Positions 26,233 to 36,109 are shown, counted from the stretch's first letter. The stretch is 64,000 nt of DNA from Paraburkholderia azotifigens (GCF_007995085.1 NZ_VOQS01000003.1:3100001-3164000), one strand, 5' to 3'. Program-made: numbers and translations. The notes: generated by a model not told the origin, from the letters alone.

Positions 26233-27189
26233 TCAATCGGGCCGCGCGTTACTCTCGCCGCAGCCCTTCGCTTCAGCTTTCAACCACGCAATAAACTGTG
26301 TGGCAACACCGCTCAACGCCTGGTTCCGGCGAGTCAGTATGTGATACGCATGCCAGTGGGGCATCGTCATCTCCGGGAACGGGGTGACGAGTTCCCCCCT
26401 TCGCAGTTGCTGTTCAATCAATTCGACCGCGCAAAGCGCCACACCATGACCTTGCGCAGCTAACTGCGCCAAGACGTTCGAATCCGTTACTACATGCCCG
26501 CGCTCGAAACTAAGCGGAACGTCCGGATACCGCTTCTGCCAGTTTTCCCAGTCATCGTGACTCCGGTCGTGCAGAAGGAGATGATGTTGCAGGTCGGAAG
26601 GTTTCCGAAGAGCTTTGTTGCCCCTCAGGAGAACGGGCGAGCATACGGGCACGTAGTTGAGACCCATCAGGAATTCGGCCTCGAAACCTGGCCAATGACC
26701 GTCTCCCCACTTGACCGCAAGTTCCACTTCCTTCGGGAACTCCACCCTTTGTGTCGTGAGTAGCAACTTGATTTGCAGGCCAGGGAAACGCTGAGTGAAT
26801 TGTCTCAGGCGCGGCGTGAGCCAGAACGCACTAAGCACAGGCTCTGCCTCAACGTGGAGCGTCGGCGACTCGCCCTTGCGCGCACACCGGTCGAATGCGA
26901 TGACAAGTTGCTCGAACGCACCCCGGATGTCATTCAGCAGTTCATTGCCTGCCGACGTCAGACTGACAGCTCGAGTCGACCGGATGAACAATTGGACGCC
27001 GAGTGCCTCCTCCAACCTGACCACTTGCTGACTCACCGCAGATTGAGACAAATGCAGGATATCGGCCGCACGCGTGAAGCTACCTTCCTCGGCCACCGTC
27101 TTGAAAGCCAGCAGCAGGCTGAGGTGAGGTAATCGCGTAACCGTCTGAGCGTCGTGCGGCCGTTTAATAAGCAACTGTGATGAATCCAT
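26233..27189 (-). CDS. LysR-family transcriptional regulator (GcvA-like)
   Basis: The 318-residue regulator has a helix-turn-helix region (about 18-78, with EGSFTRAADILHLSQSAVSQQV) and an effector domain (about 105-305) with the GcvA-like pattern AVKWGDGHWPG. It is read divergently from the BCCT transporter gene with a 146-base gap and is the likely regulator of transporter plus enolase-family enzyme. Inducer unknown. Confidence 0.88.
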   Translation of the reverse strand: MDSSQLLIKRPHDAQTVTRLPHLSLLLAFKTVAEEGSFTRAADILHLSQSAVSQQVVRLEEALGVQLFIRSTRAVSLTSAGNELLNDIRGAFEQLVIAFDRCARKGESPTLHVEAEPVLSAFWLTPRLRQFTQRFPGLQIKLLLTTQRVEFPKEVELAVKWGDGHWPGFEAEFLMGLNYVPVCSPVLLRGNKALRKPSDLQHHLLLHDRSHDDWENWQKRYPDVPLSFERGHVVTDSNVLAQLAAQGHGVALCAVELIEQQLRRGELVTPFPEMTMPHWHAYHILTRRNQALSGVATQFIAWLKAEAKGCGESNARPD

Positions 27190-27335
27190 TAGGAAACTGC
27201 GTTTCTCCTGCCCGCTCCGTCAAGTTTACATTACCTGCATGCGTCCCAGGCGCATAGGTTGAATTTGAAATCTTAATTAATGGAGAGAGACATGCCAGGT
27301 ATGACATTGCCCTTTATTCCATGCGGGAGGCAGTC
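27190..27335. promoter_or_regulatory. Divergent promoter region LysR / BCCT operon
   Basis: AT-rich gap with an inverted TTAATTAA element near 27274-27281 between the LysR start and the transporter start. A GGGAGG ribosome binding site (27325-27330) supports translation of the transporter from the ATG at 27336 rather than 27321. Confidence 0.5.
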
Positions 27336-28940
27336 ATGAGCGCGCAGCCACCTGTCGATTCTGTGCCCCAAAAAGACCGGACGCTCATCGTCACAAGCAT
27401 CCTCGTGGTTGCCTTGACTGTTACGGCGCTGATGATTTTCCCTGACCGTTCGAAGGTAATTGCCGACCAGATGTTCAACGGCGCAACCAAGGTGTTCGGC
27501 ACAGTGGTTCAGTTGCTGGGCGTCGCATGCGTTGTGCTGATTGCCTGGTTGGCCGCCGGCAAATACGGCAACATCCGCCTTGGAGGCGGACGCCCGGAAT
27601 ACAGCAATGTTGCCTGGGTATTCATGTTCATCTGTGCGGGACTTGGCTCGGCAACGATGTATTGGGCATTCACCGAATGGGCGTACTACTACCTCACGCC
27701 CGGGCTGAACATCGCGGCCTCGAGCAAACAGGCGCTGGAATTTAGCGTTGCCTATTCGTTCTTCCATTGGGGTATCACTCTGTGGGCATTCTATGGCATC
27801 GCCTCTCTCGCGATGGCGTACCACTTCCACGTGCGTCGCAACAAGGGCCTGAGTCTCGCCGGCATCATCGAGGCGATAACCGGATTGAGCGCCCACGGTA
27901 TCCTCGGCCGAGTCATCGACCTTGTATTTCTCTTCGCGACGTTTGGTGGCCTGATCCTGACTACGACGCTGACGACCTCGACCGTCTCGAAGGGCCTGTC
28001 AGACCTTCTTGGCATCAGCGACAGCTTCGCCCTCAAGGCCTCTCTAGTCGCGCTCGTGACACTCGTGTTCTCACTCAGCTCGTGGATTGGTATCGGCTCG
28101 GGGATGCAACGGTTGGCAAAGCTGGCCTGCGGCCTGACCCTCGCTTTCGCTCTGGTTGTGCTGGTCCTTGGACCTACTGGGTTCATCGTCAACAACTTCG
28201 CCAATGCGGTCGGCCTGAGCCTGCAGAACTTCATCCACATGAGCCTCTTCACAGACCCGACGGGCGACGGGGCATTTACGCGCGACTGGACGGTCTTTTA
28301 CTGGCTGTACTGGATTACATATACGCCCGGTGTTGCGATTTTCGTTACGCGTGTATCGAAAGGTCGGACGATCCGCGAAGTTGTTTTGGCCATGATTCTT
28401 GGCGGATGCGGTGGGTGTTGGTTCTTCTTCGGAAGTCTCGAAAGCTATGCGATTCATCAGTTCATGGGCAATGTCGTGAACACACCCGCTATGCTGGTCG
28501 GCGCCGGTGGTGAAGCCGCAGTGTCTCAGCTGCTCGCGACCTTGCCGCTCGGCAAGTTGATGTCCGTCGTGTACTTCCTGTTGATGCTGGTGTTCCTTGC
28601 TTCTCACCTGGATGCAACCGCCTATACGGTCGCCGCTACCAGCACGCGAAATTTGCGCGAAGGGCAAGACCCGTCTCCAGCTCTGCGCCTGTTCTGGTGC
28701 ATGATGCTCGCGGCACTCCCGTTGGCGATGCTCTATATCAAGGCGCCGCTAAGCACGCTCAAGACAGCGGTAATTCTCACGGCCATCCCTTTCATATGCA
28801 TCCTGATGGTGAAAATCTGGGGGCTTTTCAAGTGGCTTCGAGAGGACCATGGTCCCGTTCACCAGGAAATGCCTAAAAAGCAATCGGCGGCTTCTATCCA
28901 TCACCAGCCTGCCGTTGTCGAAGTCCAGAATCGGCTGTAA
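27336..28940 (+). CDS. BCCT-family (betaine/carnitine/choline) transporter
   Basis: The 534-residue inner-membrane protein has about twelve helices and BCCT features, including GLGSATMYWAFTEWAYYY in the region of the signature helix, YSFFHWGITLWAFYGIASLA and the Trp-rich TRDWTVFYWLYWITYTPG. The signature motif is less canonical than in classical betaine transporters, so the substrate may be another quaternary amine, carnitine-like or zwitterionic compound. There is a short cytoplasmic C-terminus with no long osmosensory tail, so it looks catabolic rather than osmotic. It is followed 38 bases later by an enolase-superfamily enzyme, with which it presumably forms an operon. Confidence 0.85.
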   Translation: MSAQPPVDSVPQKDRTLIVTSILVVALTVTALMIFPDRSKVIADQMFNGATKVFGTVVQLLGVACVVLIAWLAAGKYGNIRLGGGRPEYSNVAWVFMFICAGLGSATMYWAFTEWAYYYLTPGLNIAASSKQALEFSVAYSFFHWGITLWAFYGIASLAMAYHFHVRRNKGLSLAGIIEAITGLSAHGILGRVIDLVFLFATFGGLILTTTLTTSTVSKGLSDLLGISDSFALKASLVALVTLVFSLSSWIGIGSGMQRLAKLACGLTLAFALVVLVLGPTGFIVNNFANAVGLSLQNFIHMSLFTDPTGDGAFTRDWTVFYWLYWITYTPGVAIFVTRVSKGRTIREVVLAMILGGCGGCWFFFGSLESYAIHQFMGNVVNTPAMLVGAGGEAAVSQLLATLPLGKLMSVVYFLLMLVFLASHLDATAYTVAATSTRNLREGQDPSPALRLFWCMMLAALPLAMLYIKAPLSTLKTAVILTAIPFICILMVKIWGLFKWLREDHGPVHQEMPKKQSAASIHHQPAVVEVQNRL

Positions 28941-28978
28941 ACCGTCGCCAACAGGAACCCAAAGCGGTAACTCCAAAT

Positions 28979-30100
28979 ATGAAGATTATTGACGTAGAAG
29001 CCATCTGGTTGCGCGTTCCCGCCCTCGACGAGCACTGCGAGTGGGGCGAGGACGCCCTGATTGTCCGCGTTAAAACCGATTCAGGAATTGTCGGTGTGGG
29101 TGAGACCGATAGCTCCCCAGCGGTCGTCAAGGCACTGATTGACACGCCGGCGTCGCATGAAACATGTCAGGGGCTGCGGCAAGTCCTCATCGGTGAGAAT
29201 CCCCTGGATATCGAGCGGCTGTGGAAAAAAATGTATCGCTCGACCGAGTATGTCGGCCGGCGGGGTGCGGCGATCCACGCAATCAGCGCGTTGGACATTG
29301 CCCTTTGGGACATCGCGGGGCAGCACTATGGCGTGCCTGTGCATACCCTGCTCGGCGGGAAGTATCGCGACAGCATTGAGGCCTATGGCACTTTCATTCC
29401 GGCGGCCACGGACGAGGGGAACCGCGAAATCGTCAGCAGGCTGCTGGCTCAGGGTCTTCGCAGTATCAAACTCGGTGGAGCCGGATTTGGAGAAAACCCG
29501 GCGCGGGACAAACAGATTTTGCGCGCGATCCGCGAGCAGGTAGGCGATGACGTCCAGCTGCAGATTGATCTCGTGGGACGTTGGCGCAACGCCTCGCACG
29601 CAATGACCCAGTGTGACGCTCTGAGGGAGTTCAATCTGGGCTGGATTGAGGAGCCGCTTTCCTCCGACGACCTGCGGGGCCTGGCTTACCTCTCAGAACA
29701 TGCAGGCATTCCAGTCTCCGGTGGCGAAGGGCTCGCTACCCGTCACGAGTTCCGGACGTTTATTGAAGGGAGTCGACCGGCAATTGTCCAGCCGGACGTG
29801 ACCCGCTGCGGCGGAATCAGCGAGATGATTCATATCTATGAACTTGCTCAGGAGTATGGCGCTCAGCTCGTGCCCCACGGATTTAGTACAGGTATCCTGC
29901 TTGCCGCGACGATTCACTTTCTGGCGTCGCGCGAGTTCGGAGGCTTGATTGAATACTCGCAAAGCGAAAGCCCTCTCTTCACGAGGCTCGTCAAGAACCT
30001 GATCCCTTTGGACAACGGCAGCGTTCCCGTGCCCACCGTTCCGGGGCTAGGAATTGTTCTGGACGAAGATGTCCTAGGGCGATATCGAGTTCGAACGTGA
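28979..30100 (+). CDS. Enolase-superfamily enzyme (mandelate racemase/muconate lactonizing type)
   Basis: The 373-residue protein has the capping domain (about 1-125) and TIM barrel. Metal-site acids are visible in QLQIDLVGRW, GWIEEPLS and PVSGGEGLAT, and a His base in QLVPHGFSTG, as in the mandelate racemase subgroup. The K-x-K motif of the second strand reads IKLGG, so only one Lys is kept. It should abstract an alpha proton from a carboxylate substrate, giving racemisation or dehydration. Pairing with a BCCT transporter suggests a betaine- or carnitine-like substrate, but sugar acids are the common substrates of the subgroup. Reaction unknown. Confidence 0.82.
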   Translation: MKIIDVEAIWLRVPALDEHCEWGEDALIVRVKTDSGIVGVGETDSSPAVVKALIDTPASHETCQGLRQVLIGENPLDIERLWKKMYRSTEYVGRRGAAIHAISALDIALWDIAGQHYGVPVHTLLGGKYRDSIEAYGTFIPAATDEGNREIVSRLLAQGLRSIKLGGAGFGENPARDKQILRAIREQVGDDVQLQIDLVGRWRNASHAMTQCDALREFNLGWIEEPLSSDDLRGLAYLSEHAGIPVSGGEGLATRHEFRTFIEGSRPAIVQPDVTRCGGISEMIHIYELAQEYGAQLVPHGFSTGILLAATIHFLASREFGGLIEYSQSESPLFTRLVKNLIPLDNGSVPVPTVPGLGIVLDEDVLGRYRVRT

Positions 30101-30504
30101 TGGACGGCACCAATGCCACGAACTACCGCTGGCATTAGTGTTCCCGGTAAACCATCATATCCGGACGGGCCCGTAGGGGCACTAGTCGATGTGGCCGGCA
30201 AGGAGTCGTAGCGTCAAAGCGAAGACGGTTGTCCCGCTAGACATGTCGAACTAGGAATACGGCCCCACACACCCCTCCTAGCGAGGCAGATGGTTGAATC
30301 CGGGCCGACGGCGAACGCGCCGTACCGACCCCTCTCTGCCGTCCAAAGCTCTCAGCGGCCCGACCGCTTCTCGATCTTGAGCGGTCATCGAAGAGACGCT
30401 GGCGAGGAAAGTTAAAGCCCAGTGCACAACGTAAATGACGATGTTGCCCATGTCGCGTTGGCTCCGGGCAAAGGAGGTATGGGACTTGCCGTCGGGCTCG
30501 CCTG
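30101..30504. other. Intergenic stretch between convergent genes
   Basis: About 400 bases between the enolase-family gene and the flavodoxin-like gene. No coding family signature, repeat or strong terminator was recognised. Confidence 0.35.
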
Positions 30505-31077
30505 TCACCCGAGCCTGCGCACCATCGCGACCACTCGCGCCCCCAAGAGCTCAGCCGTCTTGAGGTCGCCGCTCCCGGGAGCCTCCTCAGCACTTGCATC
30601 CGAAGGTGAAATGGCCAGTGCACCAGCAAATCCAGCGGACCAGTTCACGTCATTCGGTCCGCTGTCCTTCGTATTCGCCGCCAGGAGGCCAGTGCCTACC
30701 CACAATTGGCCATGCTGCTGGGACAGCGTCCACAGGTACTGGATGGTCGAGAATTTGTCTCCATTGACGGAGGCAGAGTTGGTAAAGCCGGCCGCAAGCT
30801 TGTCTTTGAGACCTTGCTTCGTCCACAGCCTGGAAGACGCATCGGCGAACTTCTTGAACTGCCACGCCGGACCACCCATGTAGGTAGGCGAGCCATAAAT
30901 GACGGCATCTTGCGACGCCAGCACATCGGTCCATCCGTTGGGGAGATTTCCTTCCTGGTCGATGCGCAGAACGGTTACTTCCACACCGTCGATCGATGCA
31001 GCCCCTCGCTGCACCGCTTCTGCTTGCTTTGCGGTATGGCCGTAGCCACTAAAATACACGATTGCGATTTTGGTCAT
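30505..31077 (-). CDS. Flavodoxin-family NAD(P)H:quinone oxidoreductase (WrbA-like)
   Basis: From ATG 31077 the 190-residue protein begins MTKIAIVYFSGYGHTAKQAE, the FMN phosphate-binding loop of flavodoxin-like proteins, and contains AVIYGSPTYMGGPAWQFKKF, typical of WrbA/NAD(P)H quinone reductases. It would reduce quinones by two electrons with FMN. An in-frame extension upstream to 31254 overlaps the neighbouring gene's end and lacks family features, so it was not used. It is the last of a loose minus-strand group with the MBL-fold and SDR genes. Confidence 0.82.
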   Translation of the reverse strand: MTKIAIVYFSGYGHTAKQAEAVQRGAASIDGVEVTVLRIDQEGNLPNGWTDVLASQDAVIYGSPTYMGGPAWQFKKFADASSRLWTKQGLKDKLAAGFTNSASVNGDKFSTIQYLWTLSQQHGQLWVGTGLLAANTKDSGPNDVNWSAGFAGALAISPSDASAEEAPGSGDLKTAELLGARVVAMVRRLG

Positions 31078-31217
31078 TGCCGTTCTTTGGGTTAAAACCC
31101 AGGCACTCGCCATGTCGAGCAACAGCTCGGTCAGCGGCAGCGCCTGGGAGATGACGGGTTGGTGACCAGCATCCAATATGCGGACATTGGTCACACAGAC
31201 GCGCTCGGAACTGTTTC

Positions 31218-32291
31218 TTAATCCACGCGCAGACTTTGCTCCATGGCGTAGCATTCATCCCACACAAACGTGTCAAACGCGCCCAACCGGTTGCTCCACT
31301 TCGGCGTCACCGCTTTCACGCAAGATCCGGCGACGCGCGCCGTGTAGTCGTCCGTCAGAGCCCACGGGTTTCCAGCATCGGCCGGATTGATGCCATCCAC
31401 GAAAGGAGTCGTCTTTAGCGCTGCCGCCGCCGCGCTTTTCACGTCGTTATCGAACTCGATCTGAGTTAGCACGTCGGCACGCGTCCCCAATCGAGCGACA
31501 TGACCCGCCACCAGCTTGTCAAAGGGCAGCTTCGCAATCATTTCCACCTGTGCCATCCAGCCGGGCAAGTCATGCGCGACGGCAAAGCGCCGGAATGGCA
31601 TCCATCCCGGGAAGACAAGATCAACAACCATCAGTGTCTTCTGTTCCGGCGCATAGATGAAGATGTTGCCCGGCTCGTGACCATCCCCATGGTAGGAGAG
31701 TTCCAGGTGCTGGCTACCTAGTTGCATCCGGTAGGAAGTCTTGAATACGACGGTCGGGATGGGCCGCGCCGGATCCGCGTCGCGGAGCAACAGTCGTTTT
31801 GTCTCTTCCTGGGCCACGATGACAGGGTGTCCGCCCAGAAGACCGGCGCCGCCGATGTGATCAGTATGCGAGTGGCTGTAGATAATGTGAGTGATAGGAA
31901 GAGTCGTGACCTCGGCAATCGCCTGCTTCAACCTGGCTGCATACGAGGGCGGTGCATCCACGACGACCACGCCGGATTCATAGACCATGAACATCGACTG
32001 ATAGCCATTGTCGGTGACCATATAGAGTCCCCTGCCAAGTTTTTCCAGACGATAGCCCTTCGCGGGATCGATGGGAGGTCCCTTTGCGGCCTCCGGCACG
32101 TCGATATATTTGTCGAGGCGCACACCGATCGGAGCAATCTCCGGGGCACCAGGAAAAGGAACACCCGCATGACCCGCCGGTGCGGCAGTCGATCCGTTGT
32201 GCTCGCCTGCTGCAGTATCAGCGAGCGCGGAAGTTGCAAGGATCGAGTACACAACGGCAGTACTTGCAATCAATCTAATCAAACAACTCAT
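31218..32291 (-). CDS. Secreted MBL-fold metallohydrolase
   Basis: The 357-residue protein starts with a signal peptide (MSCLIRLIASTAVVYSILATSALA) and contains the metallo-beta-lactamase metal motif HSHTDH (140-145), further His residues in YHGDGHEPGN and VAGHVARLG, and Asp in VVDLVFPGW. It is a periplasmic hydrolase of the subgroup with an extra C-terminal domain. The substrate may be a lactone, ester or sulfatase-like compound; beta-lactam resistance is not implied by these motifs. Upstream neighbour is an SDR gene in the same direction 223 bases away. Confidence 0.82.
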   Translation of the reverse strand: MSCLIRLIASTAVVYSILATSALADTAAGEHNGSTAAPAGHAGVPFPGAPEIAPIGVRLDKYIDVPEAAKGPPIDPAKGYRLEKLGRGLYMVTDNGYQSMFMVYESGVVVVDAPPSYAARLKQAIAEVTTLPITHIIYSHSHTDHIGGAGLLGGHPVIVAQEETKRLLLRDADPARPIPTVVFKTSYRMQLGSQHLELSYHGDGHEPGNIFIYAPEQKTLMVVDLVFPGWMPFRRFAVAHDLPGWMAQVEMIAKLPFDKLVAGHVARLGTRADVLTQIEFDNDVKSAAAAALKTTPFVDGINPADAGNPWALTDDYTARVAGSCVKAVTPKWSNRLGAFDTFVWDECYAMEQSLRVD

Positions 32292-32514
32292 GGCATTCCT
32301 TTAGAAATGGATTACTGATGCCAGGTGTGCGGAACAGACCAACGCCTGGTGACATTCCATGCAGCTAAAAATCTACTTTCATATTACAAACCTCGTACTC
32401 CGAAATATGTGCTCAGAAGAATCCAATCTAGCTCACGCTCTTGCTGTTACTTCGAATCAAGATGAGAACTCGCCTGAAGCAGCAAGCAAGGTCATCCAAC
32501 CGTGACTGATGCCC

Positions 32515-33312
32515 TCACCAGGCGTAACTCGAGACACCGCCGGCGACTTCGAGCGTCGCGCCGGTGACGAAGCCGACGCGTGGAGACGAGAGAAACACGA
32601 TCGCTGCGGCCGCTTCATCTGTGGCTCCAAGCCGGCCTAGCGGAATTCGTTTGTCCTTTGCCACATCCTGTACATAGTCATCCAATGTTTGCCCCGGTTT
32701 CGATGCTGTTGGGTAACGCTTTTCCCACTGGCCACTATTCACATTGCCGATCAAGATCGTGTTCACCCGTATGGCTGGCGCGAGTTCGGCGCTCAGCGAT
32801 TTGACGAGATTCTGTACACCCGCCCGCGCCGCTGAAGTGGCCACCATTTTGGGATCGGGCTGTCGGGCAAGGAGAGCATTCACGACAACGATGGACGCTG
32901 CACGGCTGTTGCGCAAAAGAGGGATGAAGGCACGGGTCGGCCGGATGACAGAGAAGAACTTGAATTCCAGTTCGGCCAGCCAGTCTTCGTCTGATGTCGA
33001 CGAAAACGTCCCGAATCGCCCTTGACCGGCGTTGTTCACGAGGATGTCAAGTCGTCCGAAACGCGATTCAACCAATCCCGCCATTTCGGCTACGGCTGAC
33101 GCGTCAGTGACGTCGCATACTTGTGTGATCAGCCGGTCGATTCTGGATCCGTTGGCTTCCAAAAAAGCTGCCGATTTGAACAATCGATCTGCGTTTCGTC
33201 CGCAGCTCACAACGGTTGCGCCTTCGTCGAGAAACGCTTTAACTGTCGCCAAGCCGATTCCGGATGAACCGCCGGTCACTACCACGATGGGAGAGTCAAA
33301 ATTGAGGTTCAT
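32515..33312 (-). CDS. SDR-family protein with degenerate catalytic triad
   Basis: The 265-residue protein has an SDR Rossmann fold with the cofactor motif TGGSSGIG (13-20), CDVTD and NNAG (93-96). However the usual catalytic Ser (in ISS) reads VNA at 144-146, and the Tyr-x3-Lys positions read T159 and R163 (ATSAARAGV). The C-terminal GATLEVAGG is normal. It may bind NAD(P)(H) and a substrate but lack standard dehydrogenase chemistry, or use other residues, as some divergent SDR groups do. Annotation as an active oxidoreductase would be unsafe. Confidence 0.8.
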   Translation of the reverse strand: MNLNFDSPIVVVTGGSSGIGLATVKAFLDEGATVVSCGRNADRLFKSAAFLEANGSRIDRLITQVCDVTDASAVAEMAGLVESRFGRLDILVNNAGQGRFGTFSSTSDEDWLAELEFKFFSVIRPTRAFIPLLRNSRAASIVVVNALLARQPDPKMVATSAARAGVQNLVKSLSAELAPAIRVNTILIGNVNSGQWEKRYPTASKPGQTLDDYVQDVAKDKRIPLGRLGATDEAAAAIVFLSSPRVGFVTGATLEVAGGVSSYAW

Positions 33313-34055
33313 GGCATTTCTGTAGTTGAGTCATATCCAAACGAAACCCGTTCCTTTCGTTCACCGAGAGGACGGCTGGCTATGCCGGTCGAATACTTGA
33401 GCTGCCCACTCCAGGCAAACGCAGTTGACACCGATGTGAACCGCTTTCCCGCCAACCGTCTGTGCGAAGCATCGTAGGTTCATTGTTCGTAAAGTACTAG
33501 GCCAACGGACAACACGAGTATGTTGTGTGGACTGCACCAATCCGCGAGAGACAACTCGTGCAGGCGGTCACCGCACGAACGTTGCACATGCAACTAGCTT
33601 GTGTCGGTGATATCAGTCGGGGCCTTTATTGCGGCCATGCGCAAGGCAATCGGGGAAATGCGTCGGAACTACAAGATGAATTCCCCACGTCACATGAGCG
33701 TCGGCAACTGGGGATAGAACGGACGTTGGCCCGTGTCAAGACTATGGCCGAAATTGGCCGATCGGCGCCCGATGCGGTAGGCCGAGGCCAACCGACTGAC
33801 ACCGCAAGCTGAGCAGCAAACTGAAGCGTAATTTGCCGAATGATCTCCGCGTCAGCGTCGGAGACGCCGCCAGACATTTGCCAGTGTCAGATGGGCGATT
33901 CACAGACATCCTGCTCCGGGAGATGAATGCAAGCCCCCGGGTGCAGGGCCCGCTTTCTTCGTCGCGAGGACGTTACCCGTCAGATCGCGACACGTCATTC
34001 ATCCGCGCCAATCCAGTTACTTCGGGGAATGCCGTTGCTGTCCGGCCCGAAAGCT
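33313..34055. other. Stretch without recognised gene
   Basis: About 740 bases. Open frames here have no ribosome binding sites or family resemblance. Given decayed genes to the right, it is probably remnant DNA plus the SDR promoter near 33313-33400. Confidence 0.35.
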
Positions 34056-34640
34056 TCAGTCGTCCTGTCTCAAGAGTTCAGCGAGCACGACATCGGTGTC
34101 GTCGCGCGCCGTCAACGTAACTTGCGCTTCATCGGGAACCGCAACCCCATCGCGTCGCGCCAGGCAGACATGCCCCACCTCGATTCGCCCATTATCCGCA
34201 ACCAGATAGGCAGAACCGGGCTCGGGAACGCGTGCTGCACGCTCGTGCCTTCGCGTAGCGTCGCTATACGCACGCGTGCGTCGGTATTGATGGGAAGCGC
34301 GCCCGCGCCCACGTCGTCCGCATCGCCGCTCGCGAGCGTGACAGCGCAGTTGGGGCGAACAGACACGCGTCGCCCAACGCGGCGTGCCGCCCGGCATGCG
34401 CGGGCGGAACCAGATCTCAAATGCGCGGGTACGTTTTCCTCGTTGCGCTCAGCGTGATGGTTCGCGGTGCCCGCGCTCATCGCCTGAACGGAATCAGCAA
34501 CGAGGCGTGCGCGATGACCCGCATCATCGTCGTGCGTGATCGCGCCCGAGCGCACCCACGTGGCGATCTCGACGTCGCGATGACGATGCAGACAGACCGA
34601 AAACCGAATGCGGCGGTAATTCGCCGAACTCTTCCTCGCC
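34056..34640 (-). pseudogene. Pirin-family (YhhW-like) protein, frameshifted remnant
   Basis: The reverse strand shows pirin segments in different frames: HRDVEIATWVRSGAITHDDD and DSVQAMSAGT followed by HHAERNEEN (the cupin metal region), then in another frame ASGDADDVGAGALPINTDAR, and finally AYLVADNGRIEVGHVCLA and DGVAVPDEAQVTLTA. The order matches a pirin from middle to end, but at least two frame changes break it and the N-terminus is not seen. Pirins are cupin metalloproteins, some with quercetinase activity; this copy is dead. Confidence 0.6.
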
Positions 34641-34798
34641 CTGCTTAAAACTAAAATATGCCCAGTTTTATGGGCTAATCTGCTTGCATTGACCGAAAAC
34701 CGTTGCTACGCTTGCCTCCAGCTTGCATCGACGCATGTGTCGAGCGGTCCCTGCCTCGGGGTGCCTCGTCTTGAGCATTCTCAAAACCTGACATGGGG

Positions 34799-35279
34799 AT
34801 GTCGATGGCAACGAAGACCGCAGCGAAGAAGACGGCAAAAGCAAAGACAGCGGCAAGCGCGAGCGCAACGCTCAAGCCCCAGAAAGAGTCGTTCACGAAG
34901 GCGTCGCGCGGAAGAGGAAATTGCAGTTCAGGTAGGGCGAGCACTGGCCAATGCGCGTCTTGACGCTGGCAGAACGCAGGAAGAAGTCGCAGAAATTCTC
35001 GAAATCGACAAACAGACGATCAGCCGGATTGAAACTGGCAAGTCCTGGCCGTCTCCGGGACGGTTGGTTGCACTCGCGTCCCTTTACGGGATTGAGGTCG
35101 GCAATCTCTTCCCTGCTCCCTCGACGGGATCCCGGCACGTCGCCAGCGACATCATCGAACTGCTGGAGCGGCTTAACCCCAAGGATCGGGTATGGGTTCG
35201 ACGCTGGCTCAAACAGCTGTGCGGTCGGCTTGCCGTCGAGCCGGCGGGCGCCGCGCGTCGACGCAAAACACCTCGCTGA
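34799..35279 (+). pseudogene. XRE-family regulator, apparently frameshifted
   Basis: The natural start (ATG 34799 or 34805, GGGG upstream) gives a Lys/Ala-rich tail MATKTAAKKTAKAKTAASAS and then KESFTKAS. The helix-turn-helix region (AEEEIAVQVGRALANARL, RTQEEVAEILEIDKQTISRI, ETGKSWPSPGRL) lies in a different frame from about 34910 and runs to 35279. One frame change near 34910 separates them. The DNA-binding half is intact and could in theory be made from another start, but no ribosome binding site was seen for it. Confidence 0.55.
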
Positions 35280-35599
35280 TTGCTTGCATATGGGTCTTGA
35301 CGAATTGGTCGAGCCGACGATAACAATCAGCTGCCAGCAACGAGGCAGTCAAGCCTCGATCTCGCTGGCAGTGTAGGTCGGCAGTCGGGTGAGGATATCC
35401 TTCAGGAAGGAGTGCCGGTCTCGTACCGATTGAATTGGGCCGAACGTATCGGGCTAGTAATCGCTGACCGATCAGCCGACCAAGCGATCCAGAGCCTCGG
35501 ATCATCCCCGTGCGCACAACTTGGCTGCGCACACCACGGGGGTGTAGACGGCCGTCTATCGGCGATCCCCAAGTCGCACACACTCGTGACTGACGCGCC
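35280..35599. other. Stretch without recognised gene
   Basis: About 320 bases between two XRE-type remnants. Nothing recognisable on either strand. Confidence 0.3.
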
Positions 35600-35852
35600 G
35601 GCTTCGCCGGCTTGATTTCGGACTTGTATCGAGCCGCACCTACATCAATACGGTCGAACGGGGCTTAAAGTCACATTAGGCAGAATCGAGCAGCTTGCAG
35701 AGATACAGAGTGTGCATCCCCCTACGTTGCTGACAGTGGCCTACATGGACAAGCTCACACCCAAAGAGGTCGAGCGAACAACCACCCTGCTGCGCCCCCA
35801 ACTCCTGACGCGATCGTCGACAGAATATTGCCCCCCGTTCATTGGCTCCTGA
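35600..35852 (+). pseudogene. Second XRE-family regulator remnant
   Basis: Plus-strand translation gives GLVSSRTYINTVERGLK, then after a one-base frame change VTLGRIEQLAEIQSVHPPTL and LTVAYMDKLTP. This is the second half of an XRE helix-turn-helix of the type found in short proteobacterial regulators. The first helices are missing and the frame is broken near 35665. Non-functional. Confidence 0.45.
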
Positions 35853-36109
35853 CATTCGAGTATGGCGGTGCTGAAATGTAGCGCGGCATGCCGGCCGTCT
35901 CATGCATGAAAAATTTCAAAAATGCTGCGCGAACGGAAGAGTCTCTACAAACGCCTGCCACTGCGACCGGCCACCGGTAGCGATCGGCGTGGCCGCTTTG
36001 CATTCCACCGGCTCTTCCCAACACCATCCTAATTCTACCGATATACACGGTATATCTACTGATTTCCTATGCCCATAAACAAATCGCTAGATCGAAATCA
36101 GTAGATCCG

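Noticed and set aside
31218..32291. Beta-lactamase resistance gene
   Set aside because: The HSHTDH motif shows an MBL fold only; the overall sequence does not resemble class B beta-lactamases.
33927..34457. 176-codon plus-strand frame
   Set aside because: It runs antisense through the pirin remnant and has no ribosome binding site or recognisable domain.
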